From: an uncultured Ardenticatenia bacterium
Lineage (GTDB): Bacteria; Chloroflexota; Anaerolineae; Promineifilales; Promineifilaceae
Assembly (NCBI GenBank): GCA_937858165.1
Contig: CALLZA010000923.1
Coordinates: forward strand, 1 to 17,835
Direction of reading: 5' to 3'
Length of the DNA: 17,835 bases
Shown one piece after another: positions 1 through 7,588 of the stretch (position 1 is the stretch's first letter; every line of letters begins with the position of its first letter). The notes beneath the pieces are model-generated. The model was not told where the DNA came from, made no database searches, and saw only the letters and a program-made list of their open reading frames with translations. The position numbers were made by a program, and so were the translations under genes.

Positions 1-149
1 CTGTTTCGCTTCCTGTCGGGTCGTTTGGTAGTATTGCGTACTGTGTCAGTTCTAGTGCTGATATGGTATTGATCGTGTGTAGGCGTCGTTTATTGATTGT
101 TGGTGTTATAGCAGTTATGTTTTTTTTTTTTTATTTTGTTTTGTTTTTT
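1..149. other. Non-genomic read noise outside the P5 adapter
   Basis: This stretch lies outside the Illumina P5 sequence. It is T-rich with a long T run at about 120-150, unlike the GC-rich insert. It looks like the reverse complement of the low-quality, A-rich bases that sequencers emit after running off the end of an adapter. I see no gene in it. Open frames that cross it are artefacts. Confidence 0.9.
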
Positions 150-219
150 AATGATCCGGCGACCACCGAGATCTACACTAGATCGCTCGTCGGCAGCGTC
201 AGATGTGTATAAGAGACAG
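150..219 (+). other. Illumina Nextera P5/i5/Read-1 adapter (contamination)
   Basis: Positions 150-178 match the P5 flow-cell sequence with one mismatch (C for A at 156). Positions 179-186 (TAGATCGC) are the i5 index known as N501/S501. Positions 187-219 are the Nextera Read-1 sequence, ending in the 19-bp Tn5 mosaic end at 201-219. Genomic DNA therefore begins at 220. This is library-construction sequence, not a natural transposon end. Both strands give spurious peptides familiar from contaminated databases, such as one ending SSAASDVYKRQ on the plus strand. Confidence 0.98.
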
Positions 220-1356
220 GTCGTAAACCCACTGGTAAAGGCGGGCCGCTCCTTCCGCGGTGGCGTCCCAATCCTCCTGTTCGGCGAGTGGCCGCAGGTC
301 AGTGACCGATTCCATGTCCGGAATTCCCGATAGCCCGAGTTGTTGGGGCGCGAGGATAAGCCTGTTCTCAAGCCCGGCGATCATGGTTGCCAGGTTGAGC
401 GTGTCGGGGACGGCCGGATCATAGACGACCGTGCCCTGGAAAAGCGGCGCGTAGTGCTGGTACAGAAAATGGATGGCGCTCAGACCATCGAGGTCGAGTT
501 CCACCACATCGGCGCCTTCATTGATCTGCTCCAGGTAGTAGCGGGGCGATCCGTTATAAATCTCCGGCTGCTCCCACACGAGATAGACACCGGGATTCGA
601 CCGGTTGATTACACCCTGCATGCCGACAAGAGTAAAGGCCATCATAGTGTCATAGGCGTGGTTGATTCGCCAATCCGCCGCTGAGGTCTGCTGCCACCAG
701 TCTTCCAGCTCTGTGCGGACGTGGATGGCGTAGATGCGCCCCCTTTGTTCAGGGAAGGTTGGAAAATAGCGACCGACCGGCCACTGGGGGAACTGATTCG
801 ATGGGACAAACTGCGGGGTCTCGGCAACGGGTAGATAGCCGGTGCGCCATTCGTCCGTAACCCGCACGCGGCCGAGCAAGGCTCCATCAAGCGTCAAATC
901 GACCCAGGCTTCGCCATCGGATGTTGCCATCCGGAGCAAGATGCCCTCCGCATCGGCGGGAAGATACAGTCCAGAGAGGGCTGCTTCTTCCTCCGACCCG
1001 GCCCACTGGATCGCGCCCTCGATAGGATCGACCTGGTTGTCCGACCAACCGCCCGCTTGCAGGACATTTGCCTCCAGGGTGCCGAATGAGAGCGTTTCGA
1101 GCGTGTTGGCCTGGGCATCGATGAAGTGGAGCGTGTGAAACGCGACCGCTTGCCCAGGCTCATCAGCGTCGATGCGGAAGATGATCCTTGAGCCGGGTTG
1201 AACGGTGGGTGGCGGGGTGGCGATCGGTGGGGGCGTCGTTGGTGACGGAGACGGCGCGACGGTGGGTGCGGGCGCACTCTCCGGGCCACAGGCGGCCAAT
1301 GCGAGACAGGCCACCGAGGAGACGAACAATAACACGATCAATCCTTTATGTTTCAT
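220..1356 (-). CDS. Secreted lipoprotein resembling GxGYxYxYxP putative glycoside hydrolases (3' end cut by adapter)
   Basis: 379 residues remain; the C-terminus is lost where genomic sequence meets adapter, and any continuation (LSLIHI) is adapter-encoded. The chosen ATG at 1356 gives a lysine-containing n-region, a hydrophobic core and a lipobox LAAC with Cys23, followed by a Pro/Thr/Ser spacer (about 27-54), so the product should be lipid-anchored outside the membrane. Residues about 57-190 look beta-rich and are unassigned. Residues about 205-379 carry QGVINRSNPGVYLVW (247-261) and VVYDPAVPDTLN (310-321), which I associate with the N-terminal part of GxGYxYxYxP-family proteins; the catalytic-like remainder is missing. 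An in-frame upstream ATG at 1422 would add 22 residues and bury the signal peptide, so it is less likely. No clear Shine-Dalgarno precedes 1356. The family call is from memory of motifs and is moderate; the lipoprotein call is strong. Confidence 0.6.
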
Positions 1357-1441
1357 CCAGATCAATCGCGGTTCATCGTCGCCGTCTAACGGATCGACAT
1401 CGCCCCAACCCTCACAGCTCATGGCAACCCCCACTAAAGCC

Positions 1442-1470
1442 AGTGTACTGCTCCATTTAGGGGAAGTCAA
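1442..1470 (-). promoter_or_regulatory. Sigma70-like promoter for the lipoprotein gene
   Basis: On the minus strand a TTGACT -35 box (1465-1470) is followed by a 17-bp spacer and a TACACT -10 box (1442-1447). Transcription would begin near 1435, about 80 nt upstream of the ATG at 1356. This suggests the lipoprotein is transcribed separately from the ATPase gene that ends at 1555. Box quality and spacing are good, but the call is by eye. Confidence 0.5.
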
Positions 1471-1554
1471 TCACCGGCCGTTCGTCAAGATATCTCCCGG
1501 AAACGTCCGTCAATGTCCTCGAATACGTCAACCGATTTCTGGTGGTGCCCCCCA

Positions 1555-4272
1555 TCAGCGTCGGCCATCCTCCCGCGCAAACCAACGCCTGATCAACTCT
1601 ACCCGAAAGCGATACCCATCCACACCCTCAGTGATGATCCCGCGCTGGCCCAGACGCACCAGAGCAGCGCCGGTCTCCGCCCCGACATGCGGCAACAGCC
1701 CCGCGGCCAGCGCGCGCCCTTCGCCCGTAGCGGCCAATGTGTGTAGCAACTCCCTTTCGCGTGCGTTGACCTGGTTCCACTGGATGTCGGCGAAGAACAT
1801 GCTGCCAACTTCCAGCGCGCTGCGGGCGGCTGTTTCCACATCCTCGACCGAGGCCAGTCGCCGCACGTCCGGCGTCTGCTCGTTCTTCAGTGCCACCACC
1901 TCACCGCACAACAGTTGTAGCAAGAACGGGTGACACTGCGTCAGGTCCAGCACCCGCTGCGACGCTGCCGGCTCATAGGCCAGAGCGAACCCCTTCACCG
2001 GATATTCGACCAACTGGTGAGCCTCGTCCTCGCGCAGATAACCAATGTGGATAACCTGGGCGTTGATAAAGTAACCGGCCCAGCGCTCGAACTCTTGGAG
2101 CGGATGTGACCCGGCCAGCAGCACCTTGAAACGCGGCCGATGCTGGATGAGATGGCGCAAACTACCCAGCACCGCTGCCTCGCTCAGCCGCCCATCAACC
2201 AGCGCCGCGTCCAGCGATTCGAACTCGTCCAGCATCAGGAGCACCATCTCGATGCCACTCGCCTGGGTGACGCGTTCCACCTCATCGAGCCACTCGTCGA
2301 ACGCCGTCAGCGGATCGGCGACAAACGCCGCCCGCGACAGGAAGGGCAACCGAACGCCACGCAGCTCATCGGCCGAGCGCACCATCGCCCGGGCCACGTT
2401 GTAGAAAAAGCCGGCCAGGTCGCTGGCGTAGCTGACGTGCCCTTGCAAGTCCACGAACAGCGGCAGGGTCGTGTAGGGCAGCAGACGGCCCAGGTTATTC
2501 AGCAGCGAGGTCTTGCCCATGCGCCGCTGGCCATAGAGCAGCAGTGGCGGCCGTCGTCGGTCGAGCAGCAGGCTCTCGATACGCCGGCTGATATCCGTCC
2601 GGCCGACGAACACCTCTTGCTGCGCCGTCAGGGGCACGCCGATGACGTAGGGGTTGTCTATCTCCTGGCGGTGCTCAACGGCCAGGGTCAGGTCGCGGAT
2701 GTGGGCGGTCAGCAGTTCGCGCCAGCGCGCGACCACGGGGCTGAAGCGTTGCGCGTAAGGCTCGGCGCTGCGCGTCAACTCGCGCTGAATGCCGTCCAGT
2801 CGGTCGGCGATGGCCTCCAGCGCCAGCCGGCCGTTGTAGGCGCTGCGCTGCTGGAGCGCCGCGGCCACGTCCTGGCTGATACGGCTGAGGCTGCGCAACA
2901 GGGCGCTGGCCGGCCCCGCCAGCTGGCCAGCGCCGAGGTAGACGCCCATCTGAGCTACCTCTTCGACCGTCCGGGCGCGTTCCAGGTAGCGGGCGTCAAT
3001 TTCGATCTGCGCCGCCTGCGCCGCGCCGCGCTGATGGCCGGCGCTCAGCCGCTCGAGGCTCTGCCGCCCCTCCTCCGGGTAGCGTTCCATGACCAGGACG
3101 AGGTGATCGGCCAAGCCGACCAGCGGCAACCGCTGTTGTTCGTCCCAGAAAGCCGCGTGCCAGCGCAGCAGACTACTTGATGCGCCGGCGCGCGCCACCT
3201 CCCGCCGATAGAGTAGCGTGTGCCAGCCGGCCAGCAGTGGATAGGCCAACAGCGGCCGCCACCAGCCCAGCGTCAGCAACAGCCCGCCCACGACCAGCCC
3301 GACCACGAGATTGGGCGCGGCGCTATAGGGGGTAAACGCGGTCTGGCTGATAGGATGGAGCGCCTGGCTGGCCAGTAATCCGGCCACCGCCCCGGCCCAC
3401 GCCCCGGCGATGCGTTCAGCGATGGCAAACGGCAGGGCGTAGAGAATCAGGAAGGACGACAGGGCGACGATCAGAAAAGCCGTCAGCAGTTGCCGGCCGC
3501 CAATGGGATCGTTGTAGGCCACGTCGCGCAGGACCAGCCACTCCAGGCTGCCGATGAGTACAGCCGTTGCGACGGTCAGGGCCAGCGCCCGCTGCCAGCG
3601 TTGGGTGCGCAGGCCGATGACAACGCCGACGATGAGCGCCGGCATCAGCCCCGTCGTCACGGCCACAGTCCCGACGCCGATGAGCCGCTGTTGCCAAGCA
3701 AGTGCCACGCCCGTCGGCACACCCAGCACGATCAGCAGGCCGATAGAGCTGATCAGGATGCCAATGACCAGCCCCCCCAGACGCCGCGCCGGGGCCGAGC
3801 CGCGACCTGGCTCCTCCGCGGCCGTCAGTGCAAACCCGGTCACGCCGGCGATGGCTCCGACCATCACGCCCGTGTGCGACGAAATGACGAGGTCATGGAG
3901 GAGAGCGTCGGACGGGGCGAGAATTGTTGTGGCGATGACCGCGGCAACCGCGCCGGCCAACCCCCCTGCCCCAAAGCTGACGACGCCCCCGATGAAGAGG
4001 GCGACCAGCACACCAATGGCGAGAGCAACGGGCGCACCGCGGCCGATCGGGGTCAGCAGCCGCATCACACCCAGTGTGACCAGCCAGGCCAGCAGCGGCC
4101 CGCCAAGCAGCCATTGCGCCGTCAGCCGCCGCCAGGCCGGGTCGGCCCAGAAGGCGCGGCCGACCTCCATCAGACAGAAGTGCGGCGACAAGTCGGCGTC
4201 GATGGCGCGCACCCTGGCCCGCCAGGCGGATGGACGAAACAGGAGCCAACTGAGCAGGCGCACACTGTCCAC
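1555..4272 (-). CDS. Polytopic membrane protein with C-terminal AAA/STAND-type ATPase
   Basis: 905 residues, GTG start 7 nt after the stop of the solute-binding protein gene, so probably co-transcribed and translationally coupled. Residues about 54-346 hold roughly nine to ten hydrophobic segments rich in Gly/Ala/Val/Leu. Residues about 360-530 are helical and charged, probably cytoplasmic. An AAA/STAND-like ATPase follows: FVGR (555-558), Walker A GQRRMGKTS (581-589, Lys587), Walker B VLLMLDE (677-683), and a sensor-like strand VLLAGS (717-722). A helical segment with HPFLLQLLC (781-789) and a C-terminal winged-helix-like region (about 835-900) complete it. Such ATPases usually act as nucleotide-switched signalling or assembly modules. 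Here the module is fused to a membrane domain and sits beside an extracellular binding protein, suggesting it receives or relays that signal. The substrate and output are unknown. The ATPase call is firm; the function is not. Confidence 0.8.
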   Translation of the reverse strand: MDSVRLLSWLLFRPSAWRARVRAIDADLSPHFCLMEVGRAFWADPAWRRLTAQWLLGGPLLAWLVTLGVMRLLTPIGRGAPVALAIGVLVALFIGGVVSFGAGGLAGAVAAVIATTILAPSDALLHDLVISSHTGVMVGAIAGVTGFALTAAEEPGRGSAPARRLGGLVIGILISSIGLLIVLGVPTGVALAWQQRLIGVGTVAVTTGLMPALIVGVVIGLRTQRWQRALALTVATAVLIGSLEWLVLRDVAYNDPIGGRQLLTAFLIVALSSFLILYALPFAIAERIAGAWAGAVAGLLASQALHPISQTAFTPYSAAPNLVVGLVVGGLLLTLGWWRPLLAYPLLAGWHTLLYRREVARAGASSSLLRWHAAFWDEQQRLPLVGLADHLVLVMERYPEEGRQSLERLSAGHQRGAAQAAQIEIDARYLERARTVEEVAQMGVYLGAGQLAGPASALLRSLSRISQDVAAALQQRSAYNGRLALEAIADRLDGIQRELTRSAEPYAQRFSPVVARWRELLTAHIRDLTLAVEHRQEIDNPYVIGVPLTAQQEVFVGRTDISRRIESLLLDRRRPPLLLYGQRRMGKTSLLNNLGRLLPYTTLPLFVDLQGHVSYASDLAGFFYNVARAMVRSADELRGVRLPFLSRAAFVADPLTAFDEWLDEVERVTQASGIEMVLLMLDEFESLDAALVDGRLSEAAVLGSLRHLIQHRPRFKVLLAGSHPLQEFERWAGYFINAQVIHIGYLREDEAHQLVEYPVKGFALAYEPAASQRVLDLTQCHPFLLQLLCGEVVALKNEQTPDVRRLASVEDVETAARSALEVGSMFFADIQWNQVNARERELLHTLAATGEGRALAAGLLPHVGAETGAALVRLGQRGIITEGVDGYRFRVELIRRWFAREDGRR

Positions 4273-4279
4273 GATCTTA

Positions 4280-5770
4280 CTATTCCATGATCAGATCGTC
4301 GCCCAACGTCAGGCGCAACCGGCGCGCCGCGGCCGTGGCCGCGGCGGTCGGGGTCAATCGCCCCTGGTGCACTTCCAAAGCGAACTCCGCCAGAATACGC
4401 TCATACTCCAGAACGTCGTGGTCGATGTAACTGGGCCAGACCTGCTGATGCTCGCGTAGCAGCTCGATGCCGGCTGGATAGCCCGCCAGCAGCGCCGGCG
4501 ATGGCGAGACGGCCAGCGCGCTCAGTAGACCGGAGCCGGCCATGGCGTTGTGTAGCTGGGGGGTCGTGGCCTGGGCCAGCAGGGCACAGGCCTGGCCCTG
4601 CAGCCGCCTTCCCGTCGCCGCCTCATTCAGAACGACGAAGTAAGCGAAGCGCGACCGGAGTGTCCCTGGCAGCCCGGCCACGGCCGAGGGCAGCCCGGCC
4701 ACGCCGACATCATCCGCCGACAGCGACAGGGCTGGATTTACCCCCCGCTCGGCGCTGCTGTCGGCGACGAGCAGCCACTTCTGCCAGTCTATGGATTGGC
4801 TGTGCCAGAACAAGGCCCGACCGTGGCCCATGGCATCATTCCAGACCAGCCGCGAACTCCAGCTATTCGCAGAGCCTTGCAGAAGGTAAGGGCTGATCAG
4901 TCCAGCGTCCACCATCTCCCGGCGAAATGCGTAGGTAGCCGCCAGGGCAGCTTCGGTGATGACCAGCCGATCTTGGGCGGTGTCGCGGATTCGCCCGCCA
5001 AAAGCCACGTAATGCTCGATGATCTTGGTGCTGCCGGATGGCCGTTGGGAAAAGCCGAAACCAGGCTGCACGACCCCGGCATCGATGGCCGCGGCGGCCG
5101 TGTCGCGCAGGTCGAGCAAAGTGAAGTCGCCGGTGGCGATGCGCGTCGGAAGTTGGTCAATCTCCGCCTCCGACCAGCCCAGGGCACGCAGCTTGGGCTT
5201 GCTGAAGAAGAGTACCGACAACTCCTGTGCCACCGGCACACCCCATATCTCGCCGCGACCCGTGACATCCGGCCAGGCGTTGGCTGCGATACGGGCCAGG
5301 GCCGGCTGCGCGGCGCGACAGGCCGTCAACGGTTCCAACACCCCGGCCGCGACCAGCATCGGAAGATACCCGGTGTCGGTCAGATAGACCACATCCGGCG
5401 CGTTGCCGGTGGCCGCCGCGGCCAACAGATGATCACGGAAATCGGTCTCGATGATATCGTAACCCGTGGCGGTCAGACTTAGAGGTTGGCCATCAGACCG
5501 CTGAACGGCCGACAGAAGCAGTTCGCCGGGCCACTGGCTGTGGAGAACGATCGGATACCAGGCCGTCAGTTCCGATACATTGCCGGCGGCCGGTGCGCTT
5601 GCGCGGCGGGCGACCAGCGCGACTTCGGGCAGCGACGTATCGCACCCGGCCAGCAGGGCCACCCACCCCAGAGCAATCGCCCAGGCAACCGCTCTACTGC
5701 CGCGGCGCACCATCGAGCAGATAGCGATAGCGATTGATCTGCGCCAGCCCATCCGCCTTCCATCCTTCAC
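4280..5770 (-). CDS. Extracellular solute-binding lipoprotein (family 1, MalE-like), orphan
   Basis: 496 residues. The GTG at 5770 is chosen because a strong AGGAGG lies 6 nt upstream, within the preceding gene. The signal sequence has a long Arg-rich n-region and ends in the lipobox LAGC with Cys43, so the protein is anchored outside the membrane. The length fits periplasmic-binding-protein-like sugar-binding proteins. Family-like segments are GNAPDVVYL (122-130), GEIWGVPVA (173-181), a VLFFSKPKLRALGW stretch (186-199), and a later FWHSQS region. No ABC permease or ABC ATPase is present in the window. Instead it lies between two AAA/STAND ATPase genes, overlapping the first by 77 nt and 7 nt from the second. 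I infer a sensing rather than an uptake role. An ATG at 5713 would give a shorter classical signal peptide but has no Shine-Dalgarno. The ligand cannot be predicted. Confidence 0.78.
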   Translation of the reverse strand: MKDGRRMGWRRSIAIAICSMVRRGSRAVAWAIALGWVALLAGCDTSLPEVALVARRASAPAAGNVSELTAWYPIVLHSQWPGELLLSAVQRSDGQPLSLTATGYDIIETDFRDHLLAAAATGNAPDVVYLTDTGYLPMLVAAGVLEPLTACRAAQPALARIAANAWPDVTGRGEIWGVPVAQELSVLFFSKPKLRALGWSEAEIDQLPTRIATGDFTLLDLRDTAAAAIDAGVVQPGFGFSQRPSGSTKIIEHYVAFGGRIRDTAQDRLVITEAALAATYAFRREMVDAGLISPYLLQGSANSWSSRLVWNDAMGHGRALFWHSQSIDWQKWLLVADSSAERGVNPALSLSADDVGVAGLPSAVAGLPGTLRSRFAYFVVLNEAATGRRLQGQACALLAQATTPQLHNAMAGSGLLSALAVSPSPALLAGYPAGIELLREHQQVWPSYIDHDVLEYERILAEFALEVHQGRLTPTAAATAAARRLRLTLGDDLIME

Positions 5771-6878
5771 CGCCTACCTCCTCTTCCAGCGCCGCCAGCC
5801 GTGCCTGGCATAACAGTTGCACCAGAATGGGCCAGCCTTGGCTCTGGATTAGTATCCAGTTGCTGTCGTCTGGGGCGAACGTCTGGGGCGACACAGCGAT
5901 CAGCGCCCGGGCCTCGTCGCTCGTCAGCGGCCCGAGGCGTACGGACGTGAACAGGTTGAAGAAGGGCGACGTCTTGCCAAAGCCGGCGGCCAACGTCTGC
6001 AGGTCGTCCAGTGCGGCGATGGCGAAGGCCAGGGCGCCGCGAGTGACGCTGGTGACCAGCGCGCGCATGCTGCGCCAGAAGTCGCCATCGTACTCCGCCA
6101 TCTCCAGCGCCGCGCCGAGTTCGTCAAGCATGATAATGGTCGGCTGGGGCAAACCATTGCTAATCGTCTCGATGAAGCTCTCCAGGGTACAAGGTTCGTG
6201 GGCCGGCAAACCCAACTCGGCCAGCACATAGCGCAACAGATTGTCGCGTCTGTGCCAGCGGGGGTCGAAGAAGTCGATGTAGATCCAGCGGTAGCGGTCC
6301 GCCTCCGGTAGCCAGTCGTGGCGCTGGCCGGGGCGTAGATGGCGGGCGGGGGTGGTGTTGATCGTCCTAAGGTAGTGGAGCAACGACGTGCGCCCGCTGT
6401 GGCGTGGTCCAATGATGGCCACGTTGTGAAGTGGCGAATGTCGCCACCAGGCGAAGATCCGGCTGCACTCCCGTTCGCGGCCGAAGAACTGTGCCGGCTC
6501 AGTGATCGGCTGCTGGGTTACAAACGGGGCCAACGCCCGCGCCGCGCGCGGCAGAGGAGGCGGGTTGCCCGACTGGAAAAGGGATTCCAGCAGTAGCTCT
6601 GGTCGCGCATGCCCACCGGTGCGCAGGAACTGCTCGCATGTTCGCCGGTTAAGCCCACCCCGTTGCACCAACAGAGTGGCCAGGTGCTCCAGAAGGCGCG
6701 TGTCGGCCGGAACGTTGCCCTTGCGCCAATAGCCGATCGTCGCCGCCCCACCCTTGTCGCGCCCCAGGGCGTAGGCCAGCTCGTCCTGAATCGTTTCGAT
6801 CTTCTTGCGCTCTTTGGCTTTGATCAGGTGGATAGCCTGAGTCAGCCAATAGGCAAACTGGTCTGGTGAAGACGCCAT
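5694..6878 (-). CDS. HTH-like N-terminus plus AAA/STAND-type ATPase with atypical Walker A
   Basis: 394 residues, no signal peptide or membrane helix, so cytosolic. Residues about 5-75 resemble a Cro/C1-like helix-turn-helix region (IGYWRKGNVP at 48-57 is typical of the recognition-helix end). Residues about 130-370 are an ATPase: FFGRERE (131-137), a P-loop GPRHSGRTS (157-165) in which the invariant Lys is Arg163, Walker B IIMLDE (248-253), and a late GWPILVQLLC (348-357). The last motif mirrors HPFLLQLLC in the membrane ATPase encoded downstream, suggesting the two ATPase domains are distant paralogs. It is the first gene of the minus cassette and is divergent from the WXG100 operon, so it could act as a regulator of either. 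The Lys-to-Arg change may weaken ATP hydrolysis. The Shine-Dalgarno for the ATG at 6878 is weak (GGAAG about 15 nt upstream). Confidence 0.72.
   Translation of the reverse strand: MASSPDQFAYWLTQAIHLIKAKERKKIETIQDELAYALGRDKGGAATIGYWRKGNVPADTRLLEHLATLLVQRGGLNRRTCEQFLRTGGHARPELLLESLFQSGNPPPLPRAARALAPFVTQQPITEPAQFFGRERECSRIFAWWRHSPLHNVAIIGPRHSGRTSLLHYLRTINTTPARHLRPGQRHDWLPEADRYRWIYIDFFDPRWHRRDNLLRYVLAELGLPAHEPCTLESFIETISNGLPQPTIIMLDELGAALEMAEYDGDFWRSMRALVTSVTRGALAFAIAALDDLQTLAAGFGKTSPFFNLFTSVRLGPLTSDEARALIAVSPQTFAPDDSNWILIQSQGWPILVQLLCQARLAALEEEVGGEGWKADGLAQINRYRYLLDGAPRQ
5777..5782 (-). promoter_or_regulatory. Shine-Dalgarno AGGAGG inside the upstream ATPase gene
   Basis: A consensus AGGAGG on the minus strand lies 6 nt before the GTG at 5770. 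It decides the start of the solute-binding protein gene over the ATG at 5713. It is embedded in the 3' coding part of the HTH-ATPase gene, so the two genes overlap by 77 nt and are probably translationally coupled. Confidence 0.7.
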
Positions 6879-6894
6879 AAGTTGTCGGCCAAGC

Positions 6895-6908
6895 TTCCTG
6901 GAGCGGAA
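6895..6908. repeat. TTCC-N6-GGAA palindrome, copy 1
   Basis: TTCC at 6895-6898 and GGAA at 6905-6908 are separated by 6 nt. The copy lies in the untranslated leader of the HTH-ATPase gene, 17 nt before its ATG. Its centre is 34 bp from copy 2. It could be an operator half of a paired site; chance is possible for so short a motif. Confidence 0.35.
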
Positions 6909-6925
6909 TCGAAGTAGGCAATCAT

Positions 6926-6945
6926 GGCTTCCGCCTCTGGAAGCC
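6926..6945. repeat. GGCTTCC-N6-GGAAGCC palindrome, copy 2
   Basis: A perfect 7-bp inverted repeat with a 6-nt loop. It shares the TTCC-N6-GGAA core with copy 1. It lies between the minus-strand -10 box and the ATG of the HTH-ATPase, so it could be a DNA operator or an RNA hairpin in the leader. On the plus strand it is followed by GGGTTTT, but no plus-strand gene precedes it that would need a terminator. Confidence 0.45.
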
Positions 6946-7020
6946 GGGTTTTACCAGGAGGCACTCGTTATTGGACAGCGGAGGCCACGCTGACCATCGT
7001 ATCGCGACAGTGAAGGCAGG

Positions 7021-7050
7021 ATTATAGCTGTGGCCTGGGCGACGGCGCAA
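7021..7050 (-). promoter_or_regulatory. Sigma70-like promoter for the HTH-ATPase/binding-protein/membrane-ATPase cassette
   Basis: On the minus strand a perfect TATAAT -10 (7021-7026) is preceded by an 18-bp spacer and a partial -35, TTGCGC (7045-7050). Transcription would start near 7014, giving a leader of about 136 nt that contains both TTCC-N6-GGAA palindromes. The -10 is strong, the -35 is weak, and the call is by eye. Confidence 0.5.
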
Positions 7051-7272
7051 ATAGTCGACAGCGCCGCGCACCCTGGCACTCTTTCAGAACAGCTTCCAGA
7101 AAGAGGCTGAAAATCGGAAGTGACGCTGGCCGCTTCTGGAATCACCCTGGTGCTACTGTACTGCTTATTCGGCCTGGCCCATGCCGGTCGTTTGTCCGGT
7201 AAGCCGAGCCAGGCGCGGCGGTCGCCGCCCATCAGAGCGGCGGCTCATTACGTTGCTGAGGAGAGTGATCCA

Positions 7273-7575
7273 ATGGGCGATTTGATTGAGGTGGATTTCG
7301 AAAAGCTGGGGCAGGTACACAAGAAGTTCACGGAGCAGGCGGAGGCGTTCGCCAACACGCTGCGCGACGTGCGCGCCAAACTGGAACCGCTCCAGAACGG
7401 CGGCTGGAAAGGCGATGCGGCCGACGCGTTCTTCAAGGAGATGAACGACGTCGTCCTGCCGTCCTCCACCCGCTTGCAGAAGGCATTTATCGAGGCCGCA
7501 GCGACGACCAAGCGCGTCGGCGACACGGCCAACAAGGCGGAGCAAGACGCCGTCAACGCCTTCCGGCTGGGCTAA
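7273..7575 (+). CDS. WXG100-family (ESAT-6-like) protein 1
   Basis: Exactly 100 residues from the ATG at 7273, which has a GAGGAGAG Shine-Dalgarno at 7258-7265. The frame stays open upstream to a GTG at 7120, but that extension would put a hydrophobic segment on a leaderless family and is rejected. Two helices flank the central turn GGWKGDAADAF, with Trp45-Lys-Gly47 as the WXG motif. A Phe 8 residues and a Pro 18 residues after the Trp are shared with the next two genes. WXG100 proteins form helical-hairpin dimers exported by EccC/EssC ATPases. No Tyr and hence no YxxxD/E export motif is present, so a partner carrying one would be expected. It is the first gene of the operon. Confidence 0.92.
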   Translation: MGDLIEVDFEKLGQVHKKFTEQAEAFANTLRDVRAKLEPLQNGGWKGDAADAFFKEMNDVVLPSSTRLQKAFIEAAATTKRVGDTANKAEQDAVNAFRLG

Positions 7576-7588
7576 AGGAGGAACAACG

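Larger units (their letters stand above)
6879..7272. promoter_or_regulatory. Divergent intergenic region between the ATPase cassette and the WXG100 operon
   Basis: 394 nt with no supported gene. It contains a minus-strand promoter (7021-7050), two TTCC-N6-GGAA palindromes (6895-6908 and 6929-6942), and an 8-bp inverted repeat TTCCAGAA (7094-7101) / TTCTGGAA (7134-7141). Near the WXG100 start there is a GC stem, GCCGCC (7224-7229) with GGCGGC (7239-7244). A GAGGAGAG Shine-Dalgarno (7258-7265) precedes the first WXG100 gene. I searched for plus-strand -35/-10 pairs and found none convincing; the plus promoter may use another sigma factor or be non-consensus. Confidence 0.6.

Noticed and set aside
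201..219. Tn5 mosaic end as a sign of a natural transposon
   Set aside because: It is fused to P5/index sequence and is the hyperactive Tn5 end used in library preparation; no transposase gene is present.
90..371. Open frames on both strands over the left adapter (minus 90-371, plus 136-333)
   Set aside because: They are translations of P5/Nextera sequence and read noise, with known contaminant peptides.
2140..3180. Long plus-strand open frame (346 codons) opposite the membrane ATPase gene
   Set aside because: It is antisense to a frame with clear Walker motifs; its composition (Gln/Arg/Ala/His-rich) is typical of a GC-rich shadow frame and it has no domain signal.
3490..4459. Plus-strand open frames opposite the N-terminal membrane domain
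   Set aside because: They are Arg/Pro/Ser/Thr-rich antisense shadows of the hydrophobic TM region on the minus strand.
4280..5770. Binding protein as part of an ABC sugar importer
   Set aside because: No permease or ABC-type ATPase (no LSGGQ signature) is found in the window; the neighbouring ATPases are AAA/STAND-like.
6926..6950. Inverted repeat followed by GGGTTTT as a plus-strand intrinsic terminator
   Set aside because: No plus-strand gene lies upstream of it, and the T-run is short; a leader hairpin or operator for the minus cassette is more sensible.
7120..7272. N-terminal extension of WXG100 protein 1 from a GTG at 7120, with a signal-peptide-like hydrophobic segment
   Set aside because: WXG100 proteins lack Sec signals; the ATG at 7273 has a strong Shine-Dalgarno and gives exactly 100 residues.
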